Assembly (NCBI RefSeq): GCF_030272615.1
Contig: NC_081410.1
Coordinates: 117,621,140 to 117,685,139 of the forward strand
Source: Cryptomeria japonica
Taxonomy: Eukaryota > Streptophyta > Pinopsida > Cupressales > Cupressaceae
Length of the DNA: 64,000 nucleotides
Direction: 5' to 3'
Shown: positions 50,601 through 62,361 of the stretch, piece after piece
Position numbering within the stretch: the stretch's first letter is position 1
Layout of the letters: the number at the start of each line of letters is the position of its first letter
Notes under the pieces: generated by a model
The model's input: the letters and a program-made list of their open reading frames with translations, nothing else
Database searches by the model: none
Told to the model about the DNA's origin: nothing
Translations under genes and position numbers: made by a program

Positions 50601-51837
50601 GAAAGACGTAGAAAATCTACCCTTGCCAGCAAATCAAAAAGACCTATTAAAGAGTATCATGCAGGAGTACACCCCTATGTTGTCCACTAAGGAAGACACT
50701 ATAAGATGGTGTGGTTCAAAATCGGGGCAGTACTCGGTCAAGATTGGTTATAGTATTCTTGATAAACTGGAAGAAAGAAAGGAATGACCAATAAAACTAA
50801 TGTGGAGCTCCCCAATTCTCCCAAAAGCAAGAGCCTTTGCATGGTTGGTTATGAAAAACGCATCCTGACAGGGGACAGATTGTGTAGACTGGGCTTCTTG
50901 GGCCCTTTCAGATGCATAATGTGCAACAAGGCAGAGGAATCTCTGGATCACCTGCTTCTACAACGTGAGGAAGCACAAAAGGTATGAAGCTTCCTTTTAG
51001 GGAAGCTAGGATGGATGGTCCCTCTACCTAATACAATCCTTGACCTTTTCTCCAGCTAGAATATACCGAGTCGTAGGTCTGTTTTTTTCCAATTTATGGT
51101 TAGTGGCACCATCCCTTGTTATATGGGAGATTTGGAAGGAGAGAAACATAAGGATATTCCAAGAAAAAGAAGAACCAAAGGAGAGTTTGTTGTTAAGGGT
51201 TGAAAGAGCGATAGCCAAATCCGTAACAGTGGCAGCCAGAGACCATAATCTGGCAAAATACCCCTACACTAGTGAGGACAAAGATATTCAAGCTAATTGG
51301 CCTCTAGTGAATTGTCAACCCATTAATGTGTCCTTGCAGGTTAATCCCCCTTTAGGAAAAGAGGAGGTCACATGGGAACCACCGAGCAAGGAATGGATAA
51401 AAATAAACTTCGATGGAGCATCTAGGGGAAACCTGGGAGCCTCAGGAGTGGGAGTAGTTGCAAGAAATGATAAAGGGGTCATCCTTTTCAAAGGAGCACG
51501 ACGACTGTAGGATGAAACAAATAATGAAGCAGAGGTACAGGCGACACTTATGGCAACCGAATTGGCTATAAATATGAAAATCCCAAGGCTGCACTTGGAA
51601 GGAGATTCCCAAGTGGTCATCAACGCAATTGCTAAGGGCAATACCCCATCATGGAAATTATCCCGTTGGGTGGAGATCATTTGAGAGAAACTCAACCTCT
51701 TTGAGGATTTTCGGGTCTCCCACGTCAGGTGAGGTGCCAATGCGGTGACATACCTACTCTCCAACATCGGATGTGACATGACAAGCCAAATGGCCAAGTG
51801 GTGGAAGGGAGATGACAAAGTGTGGAAGTGGATTTAA
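47609..51837 (+). pseudogene. LINE-3 ORF2: endonuclease, reverse transcriptase, zf-RVT, RNase H
   Basis: ATG 47609 opens with MKIITWNVRG, the endonuclease start. Endonuclease motifs HETK (about 47710), FINVYGP (about 47920), GDFNAILE (about 48025) and SDHLPME (about 48280) follow, with frameshifts between. The reverse transcriptase spans 48650-50280 with LIKLDIRKAYDMVD, a stop at 49418-49420, GLRQGDPLSPFLF and an intact QQFADDTLL (about 49681-49708). The thumb, zf-RVT (50780-51000) and RNase H (51390-51837: FDGASRGNLGASGVG, EGDSQVV) complete it. Polymerase catalytic residues are intact, but about ten stops and several shifts make it non-functional. Two stops are explicable as CAG to TAG or TGG to TAG. 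Confidence 0.9.
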
Positions 51838-52131
51838 TGCAGTCCTAAATGCTTGAAACAATCTACATGCATGCAAGGCAACCCGTAATGAGGAGTACGC
51901 CCTCTCAAAGACTGCAATTAATGAGGCAGTTGCCAAGTGCAGAGTACCTGTTAGAGATGATGGCGGAGTGCAGCAAATCTGTTGCGAAATATCATTCTTT
52001 TTATATCATTGATTATGCATTTATGACCCGTCATAAACGACGGCGGAGGAATAAATTAATTCGGTTTGGGAGTGGAGTATTTCAAACAATTTGATTAATA
52101 AATGTTTTTCATGTCATTTGCATTGTAGAGT

Positions 52132-52851
52132 TTGGAGATAACAGTTTGTGTAGGTTCAATGGAGGCAAATTTTACTCTGAGAACCGAGAAGAAATTGGTT
52201 CCTTTTATGGGGATGGTGTCGGATAAAAGAATGCAAGGACTCTTCAAGTACAAAGAAGAGAAATTGTGGAGTGCGACGCGCCTAATGTTGGGGGAGGATT
52301 TGTCGCACATTCACTTCCGTTACAGGATGAATATGAAGGTGTACTCCTTGATTATGGCCTGAGCATGCAAATTTGAACCAGAGACAGAGAAAATAAAGCT
52401 CATGTTGTCAAAGTTGATTGACGAGGAATATCTGATAAACCTTGACTCCATTTTAGAGTGGGTTGTCCCTCAGATAGGAATCCACATTCGGGAGGGAGAT
52501 GTTGAGGAGGAGAAATTGCCTTTTGTTTGAGGGCCAGAAAACCGAATTAAGGAGCAATGTCGTGAGCGAGCTCGCATCAGTTGGGAAGCCATGAAGCTCT
52601 ACGTCAAGCTAATCAGAACAGGTGAAGTTTTGAAGGCCCTCAAGGTGGTGGCGCGTATGGAGGTTGGGAGAGAGTTGCATGACCGTTTTGAGGAAGGCCG
52701 GGTGGTCCAACTGCTAGCCAGTCTAGAAGGTGACCCTGACTTTGGGAGTTTGGATTGCATCCCGAAAATGAAGAGCGAAGTAGCAAAGAGAAAGGCACTG
52801 GCATATATCGTGGATGAGGAGGAGCAGAAGAACCAGAGTGGGAGCGATTGA
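52132..52851 (+). pseudogene. Extra frame downstream of LINE-3 ORF2 (about 240 codons), function unknown
   Basis: After RNase H ends near 51837 the element has 1.3 kb more before its tail. In it one frame runs from about 52132 to TGA 52849-52851 with only two TGA stops (52360-52362 and 52528-52530). The product is charged and helical, for example MEANFTLRTEKKLVPFMG, FKYKEEKLWSATRLMLGED, LILEWVVPQIG-like text and a Glu-rich tail ending EEEQKNQSGSD. I recognise no family. TTGTAG/AG just upstream (about 52125) resembles a splice acceptor. It could be an ORF3, a captured host exon or a 3' transduction. Confidence 0.5.
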
Positions 52852-53132
52852 GTGGCCACGGGTCTATAAATTTGTTTTGCTATTACTTCTATTTTTGGTT
52901 TTAAAAAAAACTAAAATTTTATGGATGATTGTAATATTTTAGTGCAGAGATGCACAATATTGGTTTCTTATTCCTTGCTTTTAACTTTGAATGTTTTCCA
53001 TAGTAGGTCAGGACTGTTAGTTTTTTGGGCCGATGTTTATATCTTGTTTGGCCTCAGACGATTGTATATCTTTTTCGAATCAATATACTACAAAAATTAC
53101 CGATAAAAAAAAATTAAAATAAATTACTAACA

Positions 53133-53404
53133 AGAGCTTAATACAGTTGGAGTCTTGCCTATTTACTAAAAAATGACAACAAATTATTTTTTGTGAAAAT
53201 AATAAAATGATTGCTCATTGTTTAGATCTCATAAGGAGCTTAGTGATTAATGTTATGTGGTTTTTGGCTTGTCTAGTATGTCAAGCCAACTGTCTTTTTG
53301 GTTGCTGCTATTTTTGTTTTTATGTTGAAACAAACATACATATATTTCAGCAGTGAAAGTGAAAGAAGACAATTGATAGAGTAATCTAACATTAGCCTAA
53401 AACT
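53133..53404. other. Short gene-free spacer
   Basis: Unremarkable AT-rich sequence between the LINE-3 duplication and the next repeat; nothing recognised. Confidence 0.5.
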
Positions 53405-54600
<1,196 letters not shown>

Positions 54601-55590
54601 GATGAATATATAAGAAATGGTATATAATATAGTATAATATATAATAATTTATAATATTGAAATGTTGTATATTATAGTAAGTATAAATTATATTATATAT
54701 TTAAAAAATGAAATAAATATAATTGAATAATAATTTTATATAAAAATTAAATATATAAGATATAACTATATAATATTATTATATCAAGTTTTAATTTTTT
54801 ATTTATTTTTAAATGTAGCATGTTTATATCATATTATTTTATTTTATAATATTATATTAGTTAATAAAATTATATTTTTAATCTAAATTTAAATATCAAA
54901 AAGTATAAGAATATAAAATCTTGCTGTTACAGACAATAATAACATTAATTGAAAGATAAATTCAATATAACAAATTCACGATTGAATATAATAATTGAAG
55001 ATACACTCGCTAAAGAATTAGAACTGGATGATCTCCATCTTAACTAGGGACTGGAAGGAATACTAACTCTCTATGCAAAGGATGAAGATGGTCGTGGGTG
55101 GGAGTAAATACTCCTGGTGATGCCTTTGTTTGGTCAACACGATCTGGAACTAGTTCATATGTTGCTAACTAGTTTTTTAATTATAAAATTGAACATCAAT
55201 ATAGTTAAATTCTTAAATAAATTAAATTTGAAAAATTAAAACTGTAATTCAAATAAAAAATTAGAAATAAAATAAAATAAACTATATTAAAATTGATACA
55301 ATTTATATTTTAACTTTTACATTAAAAATTACAAGTTAAATTATAGTGAAAAAGCTAATTTTTTTCTATCTTTTGACATTTTAACAAAATAATAATTTAA
55401 CAGTAAAGAATAAATTAATGATATAAAATTTGAAAATATAAATTATATTTATATTATTATATAATATAAAAATATAATAATAATAATGATTTGATATCAA
55501 TCACAATAAATCTACTTAAATCTCAAGAATAAGAATGAATATAAAATAAATATCAATATCATAATTTACAATTGCATCTTTTGACGGAAT
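54601..55590. other. AT-rich gene-free stretch
   Basis: Very AT-rich, with TATAAT-type runs. A slightly less AT-rich patch at 54990-55160 has no supported frame. Confidence 0.55.
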
Positions 55591-55639
55591 TTTCAAAATA
55601 GACCCACTTCATTTTATTCGCTCTTATCCAATTTGAAAT

Positions 55640-55860
55640 CTGCCGCTTTATATGGGCGCCCCTTTATCCCATTAGGATTCGAATTCTCAAACGATGCCCA
55701 CTTCATTTCACTCGCTCTTTCCTCCAATTCATTCATTCCTTGTAACTTCAAGGCAGATTTCTTACACTGTAAGTTCGTTGTTGTAGGTAAGTATATTCAT
55801 ATATCTGTTCCATTTTCCTGGTTTATGAATAATTTTCTCTTCACCATTTGACAGAGGTTG
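55640..55860 (+). other. Possible old promoter and 5' exon of a host gene
   Basis: GCTTTATATGGGC (about 55644-55656) resembles a TATA box. A pyrimidine-rich, less AT-rich stretch follows, then GTAGGTAAGTAT (about 55785-55796), a near-ideal plant 5' splice donor, and ATTTGACAG/AGG (about 55847-55858), a good acceptor. A GCCCACTTCATTT.ACTCGCTCTT phrase occurs twice (about 55602 and 55698). No protein family is recognised, so this is a guess from signals only. Confidence 0.2.
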
Positions 55861-57067
55861 AATTACGAATTGTGAGGCCTGCTCTCTATCTCAATTAGGC
55901 CATCGTTTGTTAAAATCTTAACGATTACCATAAATGCTTTGTAAATAACGTGCTCGTTTATTGTAATATTGCTGCCTATTGCTTGTCAAATTCTATTTTG
56001 GTTGGAGTTCGATTTTAAAAATTCCTCTCGAGGGTTTTCAAGAGCTGACTGCTAAAAAATCTGCAAATAAATTGAACTGTTTTCAATGTGGATAAGGCCA
56101 TTTATATAGAGAATTAAGGTTTTAGTCTCAGTTTGAAGTTGTTTGTTATCATTTCCAAATTTGTTTTTCTAAATTTATGAGTTCAATTTTATTAATAGCT
56201 CTGGCCACTGAGTAATTAAACTTGGCTAGATTTTTTATAAATTTGTCATACTGTTTTAAGAATAAAAACTTGTTTATCTTATCTTTCATTGTTTACCCTG
56301 TTTTACTTCCATTTTCATTTTCTGACTTGTGTGTGAGCAGCTGAGAATTGTATCCATTTATTTATGTGGCTTTTTTTGGGGGTATATCTCATCTCCTGAG
56401 TTCTTAATATAATGATTGAGATTCGACCAACTTTTTTAAAAATCTTTTCTGCTGTCGGTAATTGGAACAAATCTTGTGTCATTTCTTTCAATTGTTTTTG
56501 TTTTGATAATTCATTGCTTCAACCCACTCATCTTTTTCTTGAGACTGTAGAGCTTTGTAATTGGATCAAATCTTTTGTCATTTCTTTTGATTGTTTTTGT
56601 TTTGATAATTTATTGCTTCAACCCACTCATCTTTTTCTTGAGCTTGTGGGGTTCTTTATTTTTCACGATTTGAGTCATCAAGACATAATTTACTTTTGAT
56701 TGTGACTTTGTTGTTATTTTCTTAAAATTAGAGTTCAATATAAGAGTTGATGGATGATTTTGTTTGTGCCCCTTTGATATTTTCTTATTCCCTTGCTCAA
56801 GGATTCAGGTCATTTTCTTCAGTTTCATTGATCACGATTCAATTTTCCTTCGTATATTCTTCTTCGTTAAATCACATCCGCACTTATCAGTAGTTCCTTT
56901 CCTATTAAATCATACAACCTATATGTATTATTGTTTGATCTACAATGAAAATGAATTTTATACCTTTATCATCTAACTTAGATCCTTTTTTCTTTTGATA
57001 CGTGTGCATAAGCAACACATCCAAACAACCTCAAATGATCAACTTTTGGCTTTAATTTAGATCATGA
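55861..57067. other. Gene-free stretch, intron-like T-rich sequence
   Basis: T-rich on the plus strand, resembling plant intron or untranslated DNA. It contains one 99-bp tandem duplication, listed separately. No frame is supported. Confidence 0.4.
56458..56655. repeat. Two tandem copies of a 99-bp unit
   Basis: GTAATTGGAACAAATCTTGTG at 56458 and GTAATTGGATCAAATCTTTTG at 56557 start two nearly identical 99-base copies, both containing TTGCTTCAACCCACTCATC. Confidence 0.9.
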
Positions 57068-57690
57068 CTATTCAATAGTCACTCCTTTAACTAGTTTTGT
57101 AAGACACCTATTTAGAAGATATACAATTGTAAATATTGCTTTATTCTTTACGTTCATCATACTCCTTGTCATATAGACAATGGTCCTATTCTTCCTTTTT
57201 ACAATTTCGTTTTGTTGTGGAATGTAGGAAGCAGCAATCTCTCTTGTTTGCATTGTTTTTAACAAAAATCTAAAGGCTGGTTTGATTTGAACTCACCTCC
57301 ATTATATGACCTGATTACTTTGATGGAATTACTATTTTTCAACCAACCTCTTAAATTCTACAAACCTCTCATTTTTTTAATTTATTTTGAAGCCAAACAA
57401 TATATCCAAGTTTTTCTTGCGTAATCCTCAACAAAGGTTAGAAAATACTTATTGTCCAAAGAACGACTTTCCATGGTACCACATAAAGAAGTATGAATTA
57501 TCTCAAGAGCATGTATAACTCGTCTTGATTTACCAATTGGAAAACTAACTCTATGTTGTTTGTGAACAGTACACGCTACAAACACTAATTCTGTATTTTC
57601 CATTAAAGGCAAATTTCCAGCTGTTCTCATTTTCTTGAGTAATAATAAACCATTAAAACTAAAATACCTATGTCTTTGGTGCCAAATTCA
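57068..57690 (-). pseudogene. Ty1-copia integrase remnant with all three catalytic residues altered
   Basis: Read on the minus strand from 57690, it shows a pre-integrase WHQRHRYFSFNG segment, SLDNKYFLTFVEDYARKTW (integrase core), RSYNGGEF and a QQNEIVKRKNRTI segment followed by LLNRCLTK. The three acidic positions of the DDE core appear lost: HTSLCG for HTDLCG, RSYN for RSDN and VKRKNR for VERKNR. Stops separate the two halves near 57380. No LTR was found nearby, so it is an isolated, old fragment. Confidence 0.85.
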
Positions 57691-58251
57691 AATTTCTTTA
57701 ACTTCACCAGTTCTTAATACTTTTATTCCTTGAATGAGATAGAGAGGAAACAAGTTGTAATGTGCAAGGTTAATTTTCTCAAATTTTAATAAATGTTTGA
57801 TTAAATACCAACACTAGAATGTTCTAATTATTAGGTGGTTTTTCAAGTGTTTGATAAAATGCATATAATAATCAAACTGAAACAAAATGATATACATCTT
57901 CCTTTCAAAAGAGTACAGCCATAGATTTGCACATGTAATTTATTAACATCATTGATGGGAATGGTTGCATTACATACATAGGTTAATAGGAAGTAATCTG
58001 ACCTCCAAATTGATGAATCATACAGTGAACTGCTGTTGATTGTGTTTGCCATATAGACAGACTAATCTTCCCCTCCTCTCAGACTTGTACTCTTTCAATA
58101 TTTCTTCTACAGTCATGTCCAGTAGTTGTGATATAATCACTGTAGGCTGGGATAATGCCAATTCCACTCTAGATGGTTGGAAACTCTAATTAAATGGCTG
58201 CTTGAAGCTTACAAAAGGTGGTAATAGGCTTAGCTGTAGGAACAACTGAGG
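57691..58251. other. Gene-free stretch left of the hAT element
   Basis: Nothing recognised. It may include more decayed copia sequence, since TTTGGTGCC just right of the integrase remnant fits its upstream codons. Confidence 0.4.
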
Positions 58252-58259
58252 AAATAAAG

Positions 58260-58345
58260 CAGTGTTCCACGGGCGTCGGGGACGGGGGGACGCGTCTCCG
58301 GGACGGGGGGACCAAGGGTCTAAATTTGGGGATGGCGGGGGGACG
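58260..58345. repeat. Left terminal and subterminal repeats of the hAT element
   Basis: After CAGTGTTCCACG come closely packed GGGGACG words (58277-58345) in a G-rich strand. hAT transposases bind such subterminal repeats through their BED finger; that role is inferred here. Confidence 0.75.
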
Positions 58346-58772
58346 GCGGCGGGGGGGTGGTGCTCATATACTTATACATATACATATAGTACTTGAAAAA
58401 CTAGTTTTGAAAAGATGTATAACAGTATAACAGTATAAGAATTAGATTTCAAATGAAACTATAGGAAATACCAAGATTACTTAGATTAGTGATACGTAAC
58501 TAATTGCTAAAAGACTAAAAGTAAATAAAATTTGACAAATGAAATTGTCAAATTGGAGATTTCTCATTTCTATCATATGAATATCGAAAAAGGAAAACGA
58601 AAATACGAATATCTGATGCCATTGCAAAGTCTAATAATAAAGATGATTACATGATTCATCATTACAATGAGTAGCCAAATACAAATACGTGTAGCAATGG
58701 CATTACAAAAGAGACTAGAGTCAAATACAAAATGACAAAACTGAAAACTCAAACTGTAGCTAATGGAGGCCT

Positions 58773-61066
58773 CTAATCATTTGCGAACTCCTCCTCACTG
58801 GAACTGCTGGACTCCTGAGGATCAAGGTCCCTCAAGCTCACACCAACTAGCCCTGCATCTGAAGTGGTAGGATCATCCTCATCAATCTGTGAAGGCTCCT
58901 CTGGCTCTACATCCCATCGTGCCGCTGGACTCTCCTTGTACATGAGTGTCTTGCGGTCAATGAGACGTAAAGCACTGTGTACAGCCACAAGCTTCTCTGC
59001 TCTCTTAGAGGTAAGTTTGTTCCTCTTAAGAGAGTGGATGAAGCTATATGTAGACCAGTTCCTCTCAGCAACTGAAGAACTGGAAATCTGGGATAGCAGA
59101 CGGATGGCTAGAGTGGTGGTCAAAGATTTCGGGCCATGAAAATTCCACCATAAAAGTGGGTCCTCCTGTGCCATGTTGTCTATATCCATCTTTGCCGCAT
59201 TTGAATAACCTCTAAGAGTGGCAAATCTTCCCCACTCAGTGCGCACTGTGCCGGCATCTCTGGAATCAAACATCTTCTCTATGCACCTAAAGAAACCCGC
59301 CTTCACCTCATCATCCTGAATCGGTGTCAGTCTACTTGGTCTAGCCTTGTACCACTTAGGATTCAAGGCAAAGGCAGCCATATGCAAAGGAGTGTTCAAC
59401 TTGTCCCATCTACGCTGAATGATAGGTTGGATTTGCTCATTGTAGAATGCTAAAGAGGGGTCCTTCACTCGCACAGCAGCCCTCATCTGGTCAAGCATAG
59501 AGTCAATGCACTCATACACCTCTCCAAGGTTAGGTGCATCCCCATCCCCATATCTGATCACCTGGAATACTGGAGTAATGATAGAGACAATGTATTTCGC
59601 ATCAGTCCAAAACACATCACTCTTCACTATCTCCTTCACCCTTCTCCCTTGCTCTTTCTTGGCCTCAGCCCACCTATTCCACTCATTAGTCATAACCATG
59701 AGTTGCAATGCCTCTTGCAACTCAATCATTCTCTCCAAGAGAATGAAATAGGATGCATATCTAGTCTCAACTGGTTTCAAGAACTCCTTCTTCGCGAAGG
59801 TCCTGAAGAGTGCATGTGAAGTGTGGTGGTTGCAGATAAACATCTGCACATCTCTTGCATCGGTGACCACTCCTCTAATCCAGTCTATCTTCCCCATGTC
59901 CTTGAGTGCATTGTTCATGGCATGCACACAACATGGGGTCCACCAAATGTGTCTATAGGCTGCCTCAACGAGTCTCCCTGCTGCTCTACACACATGGGCT
60001 GCATCTGTCACTACTTGGACCACATTTTGTGGCCCAACCTCCTCAATAGCCTCCCTGAGGACCTGAAACTGGAAATCAGCATCTTTACGATGCCCTGTAC
60101 AATCAACTGCTCTAAGGAAGTATGGGCCCTCTGCACATGTGACCATGACGTTGATGAGTGGACGATGGCTAATGTTCGCCCACCCATCCATAACTATGCT
60201 GCACCTCGATGCCACCCAACATGCCTTCATCTTCTCCATCAAAATATTGATCTTGGAATAGCTTTTATCCAAGATCGAGGTCCTCATTTTCGTCTCCCCT
60301 GGTGGCACATAAGATGGTCCTCCCTTGGCCACCATAGCCATCATCTCCCTATAATAAGGAGACCGTGTAACATGAAATGGAATGCCATTGGCAAAGAAGA
60401 ACTTGCCAATGGATTCATCTATCTCATCTCTCAGCTGCACATTAAACATATCAGTAATGGGGTTGCTTTGTGCTGTCTGCAACTTATGTTTCCCAGCCCT
60501 GGTGGTAGTAGAAGTGGAAGTGGATGGAGATCCAAACATCATTCCTCCCGTCTGCGAAGCATGAGAAGTATGAAGTGCTGCCCTAGCAGACAAAGTAGTA
60601 GGCATTGAAATATTTGTGTCATCTAGAACCCCCCAAATCTTGTTAAACTCAATTCTGTACTGTATATTTTTGGCTTCCTCCAAAAACTTACAATGTTTCA
60701 TGCCTTTTCCTCTCCAAAACAGAAAGTGTGCATTCACCCTACTAATGCTACTGAACCATTCTGTGTCACAAAAATATTGCACTTCCACTTCCTTGTTCCC
60801 CCACTTGAATGTGATGCAGTGCCTTGTACTGATATTCGTGAAGCAAACTGTTTTAGAGGAGACTTAGGATCAAAATGACCCCTAGCATATGGTGCCAACA
60901 ACTCTGAAGGGCAACCTGTACTAGCTGGTGCACTTGCCATAGAGCTAGATTGGGCTCCAGGATCAGCCCCATGGTCACCCCCCTCATTTTCAGGTTCATA
61001 TTCTGAATCATTCTCACTATGAGAATGGATTTCCATGTCATCTTCACTCATGCCTTGGGAGCTCAT
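58773..61066 (-). CDS. hAT-family transposase (BED finger, DUF659, hAT dimerisation) with one frameshift
   Basis: It cuts and rejoins the hAT element ends. The main frame is 60788-58773 (671 codons, ATG MEVQYF). Residues 7-33 are the end of a BED zinc finger (C7, H21, C33). Residues 120-310 form the DUF659/RNase H-like core with catalytic D201 (MDGWANISHRPLINV) and D262 (VVTDAAHVCRAAG), then CCVHAMNNALKD. The C-terminal dimerisation domain (about 545-610) holds E575 (SSVAERNWSTYSFIHSLKR). The N-terminal part, from ATG 61064-61066 and acidic and Ser-rich (MSSQGMSEDD), ends with RKWKC, the first BED cysteine, in another frame. The shift lies at an A5 run (60770-60774; T5 on the coding strand), exactly between the two BED cysteines. 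It may be real or a sequencing error; an intron is unlikely in so short a space. Confidence 0.93.
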
Positions 61067-61150
61067 TGTGAAATTGACACTGCATTTCACAAAATAAAAA
61101 TAAAATCAGCCTAGTTTAACAATATATTTTAAAATTTTTTTCCTATTCAT

Positions 61151-61236
61151 CTCAAAATGAGATTTGATGTTGAATCTTGAGGGCAAAATGATGAATCATT
61201 TTGCCCTCAAGATTCAACATCAAATCTCATTTTGAG
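61151..61236. repeat. Perfect palindrome with 42-bp arms upstream of the hAT gene
   Basis: Arms 61151-61192 and 61195-61236 are exact reverse complements around a 2-base centre (GA). With a 7-base bulge the pairing continues outwards through CCTATTCATCTCA (about 61142-61154) and TGAGATGAATAGG (about 61240-61252). It lies about 85 bases upstream of the transposase ATG, so it is in the promoter or 5' untranslated region. Confidence 0.97.
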
Positions 61237-61639
61237 TCTTGAGATGAATAGGGAAAAAAAATCCAAAAATGACATAGAACAATGAAAATCAGAAAATATT
61301 AAAAAAAAAACAAGAAAAAGTTGAAAAACCCTACCTTGTGCTTGAAAAATCTCTCCAAAATGTAGAAGAATCTTCTTTTTCCTCTTCTTCTTGCTTCTTC
61401 TAGCTCCTATCACACTTGCAATCAGCTTTTCTCACCCCTTCAATCAGTCTTCTTCAAGTTTTTCCTCCTCTTTAGCTTGCTGGAAAAAAAAATCAGTTTA
61501 CCAAAATGAGAGTTAAATCTTAAAAAAACATGCTTTTGTGTTGTTTTGGGGGGTTGGGTGGGGCCCACGTCCAATTAGGGTTACCCCTTAATCCCCCCAA
61601 AAGGCACATGTTTTTTAAAATGTTGCTTTTTTTGTTTGT

Positions 61640-61822
61640 TTAGGTGTGGGGACGGGGGAGACGCTCAGACGTCTCTGAGGAGACGTCTCCACGTCCCGGC
61701 GGCGATTGGGTGGCGGTGGCGGGACGGCGGGGGACGTCGCGTCCTCGTCCCCCCGTCCCCGAGATGTCCCTGACGGGGGGACGCACCCAAAAAGGGGGGG
61801 GACGTGTCCTCGTGGAATGGGG
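61640..61822. repeat. Right terminal and subterminal GC-rich repeats of the hAT element
   Basis: Many GGGGACG, GACGTCTC and CGTCCCC words occur in both orientations, for example AGACGTCTCTGAGGAGACGTCT (inverted, about 61665-61688). The element ends CGTGGAATGGGG at 61822. Frames in this block are composition artefacts. Confidence 0.75.
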
Positions 61823-61913
61823 AAATAAAGTCGAGTGCCTGGATTTTGGAAGGTCTTCCCTTCAATAATTGCATCGGCTAGATGCATAGTGTTCTAATGT
61901 TGATAATGAAATG

Positions 61914-62361
61914 TGTTGACGTGTTTTTTATGACAGCGTCGAACACAGAATAAAGTTGCCTAACGGTCACTTCACTCTCTCTTGATCAAAGTGCGATTGC
62001 ATGCTAAGGTTGCAAGAAGTTCAAACAATCGACTCCAAGGTTCCTTCAATGCGTAGATGTGACTTAGTTGGCTGATGTGATTGCTGGTAATCCAAGGGGC
62101 CTTACGTTTGCATCATTCTTTCACTTCTTTGTTGTGGCTGGAACTCCATCATCGGATATGACAATTCTGCGATGCTGCTGCTTCGAAAGAAATAAAATGA
62201 ATTGAAAGTAAAAGGGAAAGGGTTGAGAAGGATCTAAATATACTCCTAAGGGCAGTGATAACAATGAATAGTGCTCTGGTGGACAAATTCCAAATAACCA
62301 AGCTCTGCTTCGCCAAGATCAACTACAACTCCGCAAGAACTGGTGCGATCTTCTGGGGATG
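61914..62361 (-). repeat. Partial minus-strand LTR end, older copy
   Basis: TGTTGACGTGTTTTTTATGA at 61914 and the following GAACACAGAATAAA, CTCCAAGGTTC and GATGTGATT.GCTGG.AATC phrases match, in order, the sequence starting at 62362. It is a second, more diverged copy of the same LTR end in the same orientation. About 120 bases before 62361 have no match and may be the leader of the right-hand element. Confidence 0.5.

Larger units (their letters stand above)
45980..53132 (+). mobile_element. LINE-3: full-length plant L1 with 9-bp duplications
   Basis: TTACTAACA occurs at 45980-45988 and again at 53124-53132, directly after the A-rich tail (about 53103-53123). The insert, 45989-53123, is about 7.1 kb and holds ORF1, ORF2 and a further frame in order. 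All frames carry stops or shifts, so it is inactive, but the layout is complete. Confidence 0.88.
58252..61830 (-). mobile_element. Complete hAT DNA transposon with 8-bp target-site duplications
   Basis: AAATAAAG flanks the element at 58252-58259 and 61823-61830. The 3,563-bp element (58260-61822) starts CAGTGTTCCACG; its other end, read inwards, is CCCCATTCCACG, sharing TTCCACG. Eight-base duplications and short imperfect terminal repeats are the hAT signature. One transposase gene fills the centre on the minus strand. The perfect duplications and open frame suggest a fairly recent insertion. Confidence 0.93.

Noticed and set aside
51315-51818. 167-codon minus-strand frame
   Set aside because: Antisense shadow of the LINE-3 RNase H region.
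59823-60608. 261-codon plus-strand frame
   Set aside because: It is the antisense shadow of the hAT transposase.
61644-61887. GC-rich frames on both strands at the hAT right end
   Set aside because: They are subterminal repeat DNA with no protein-like signature.
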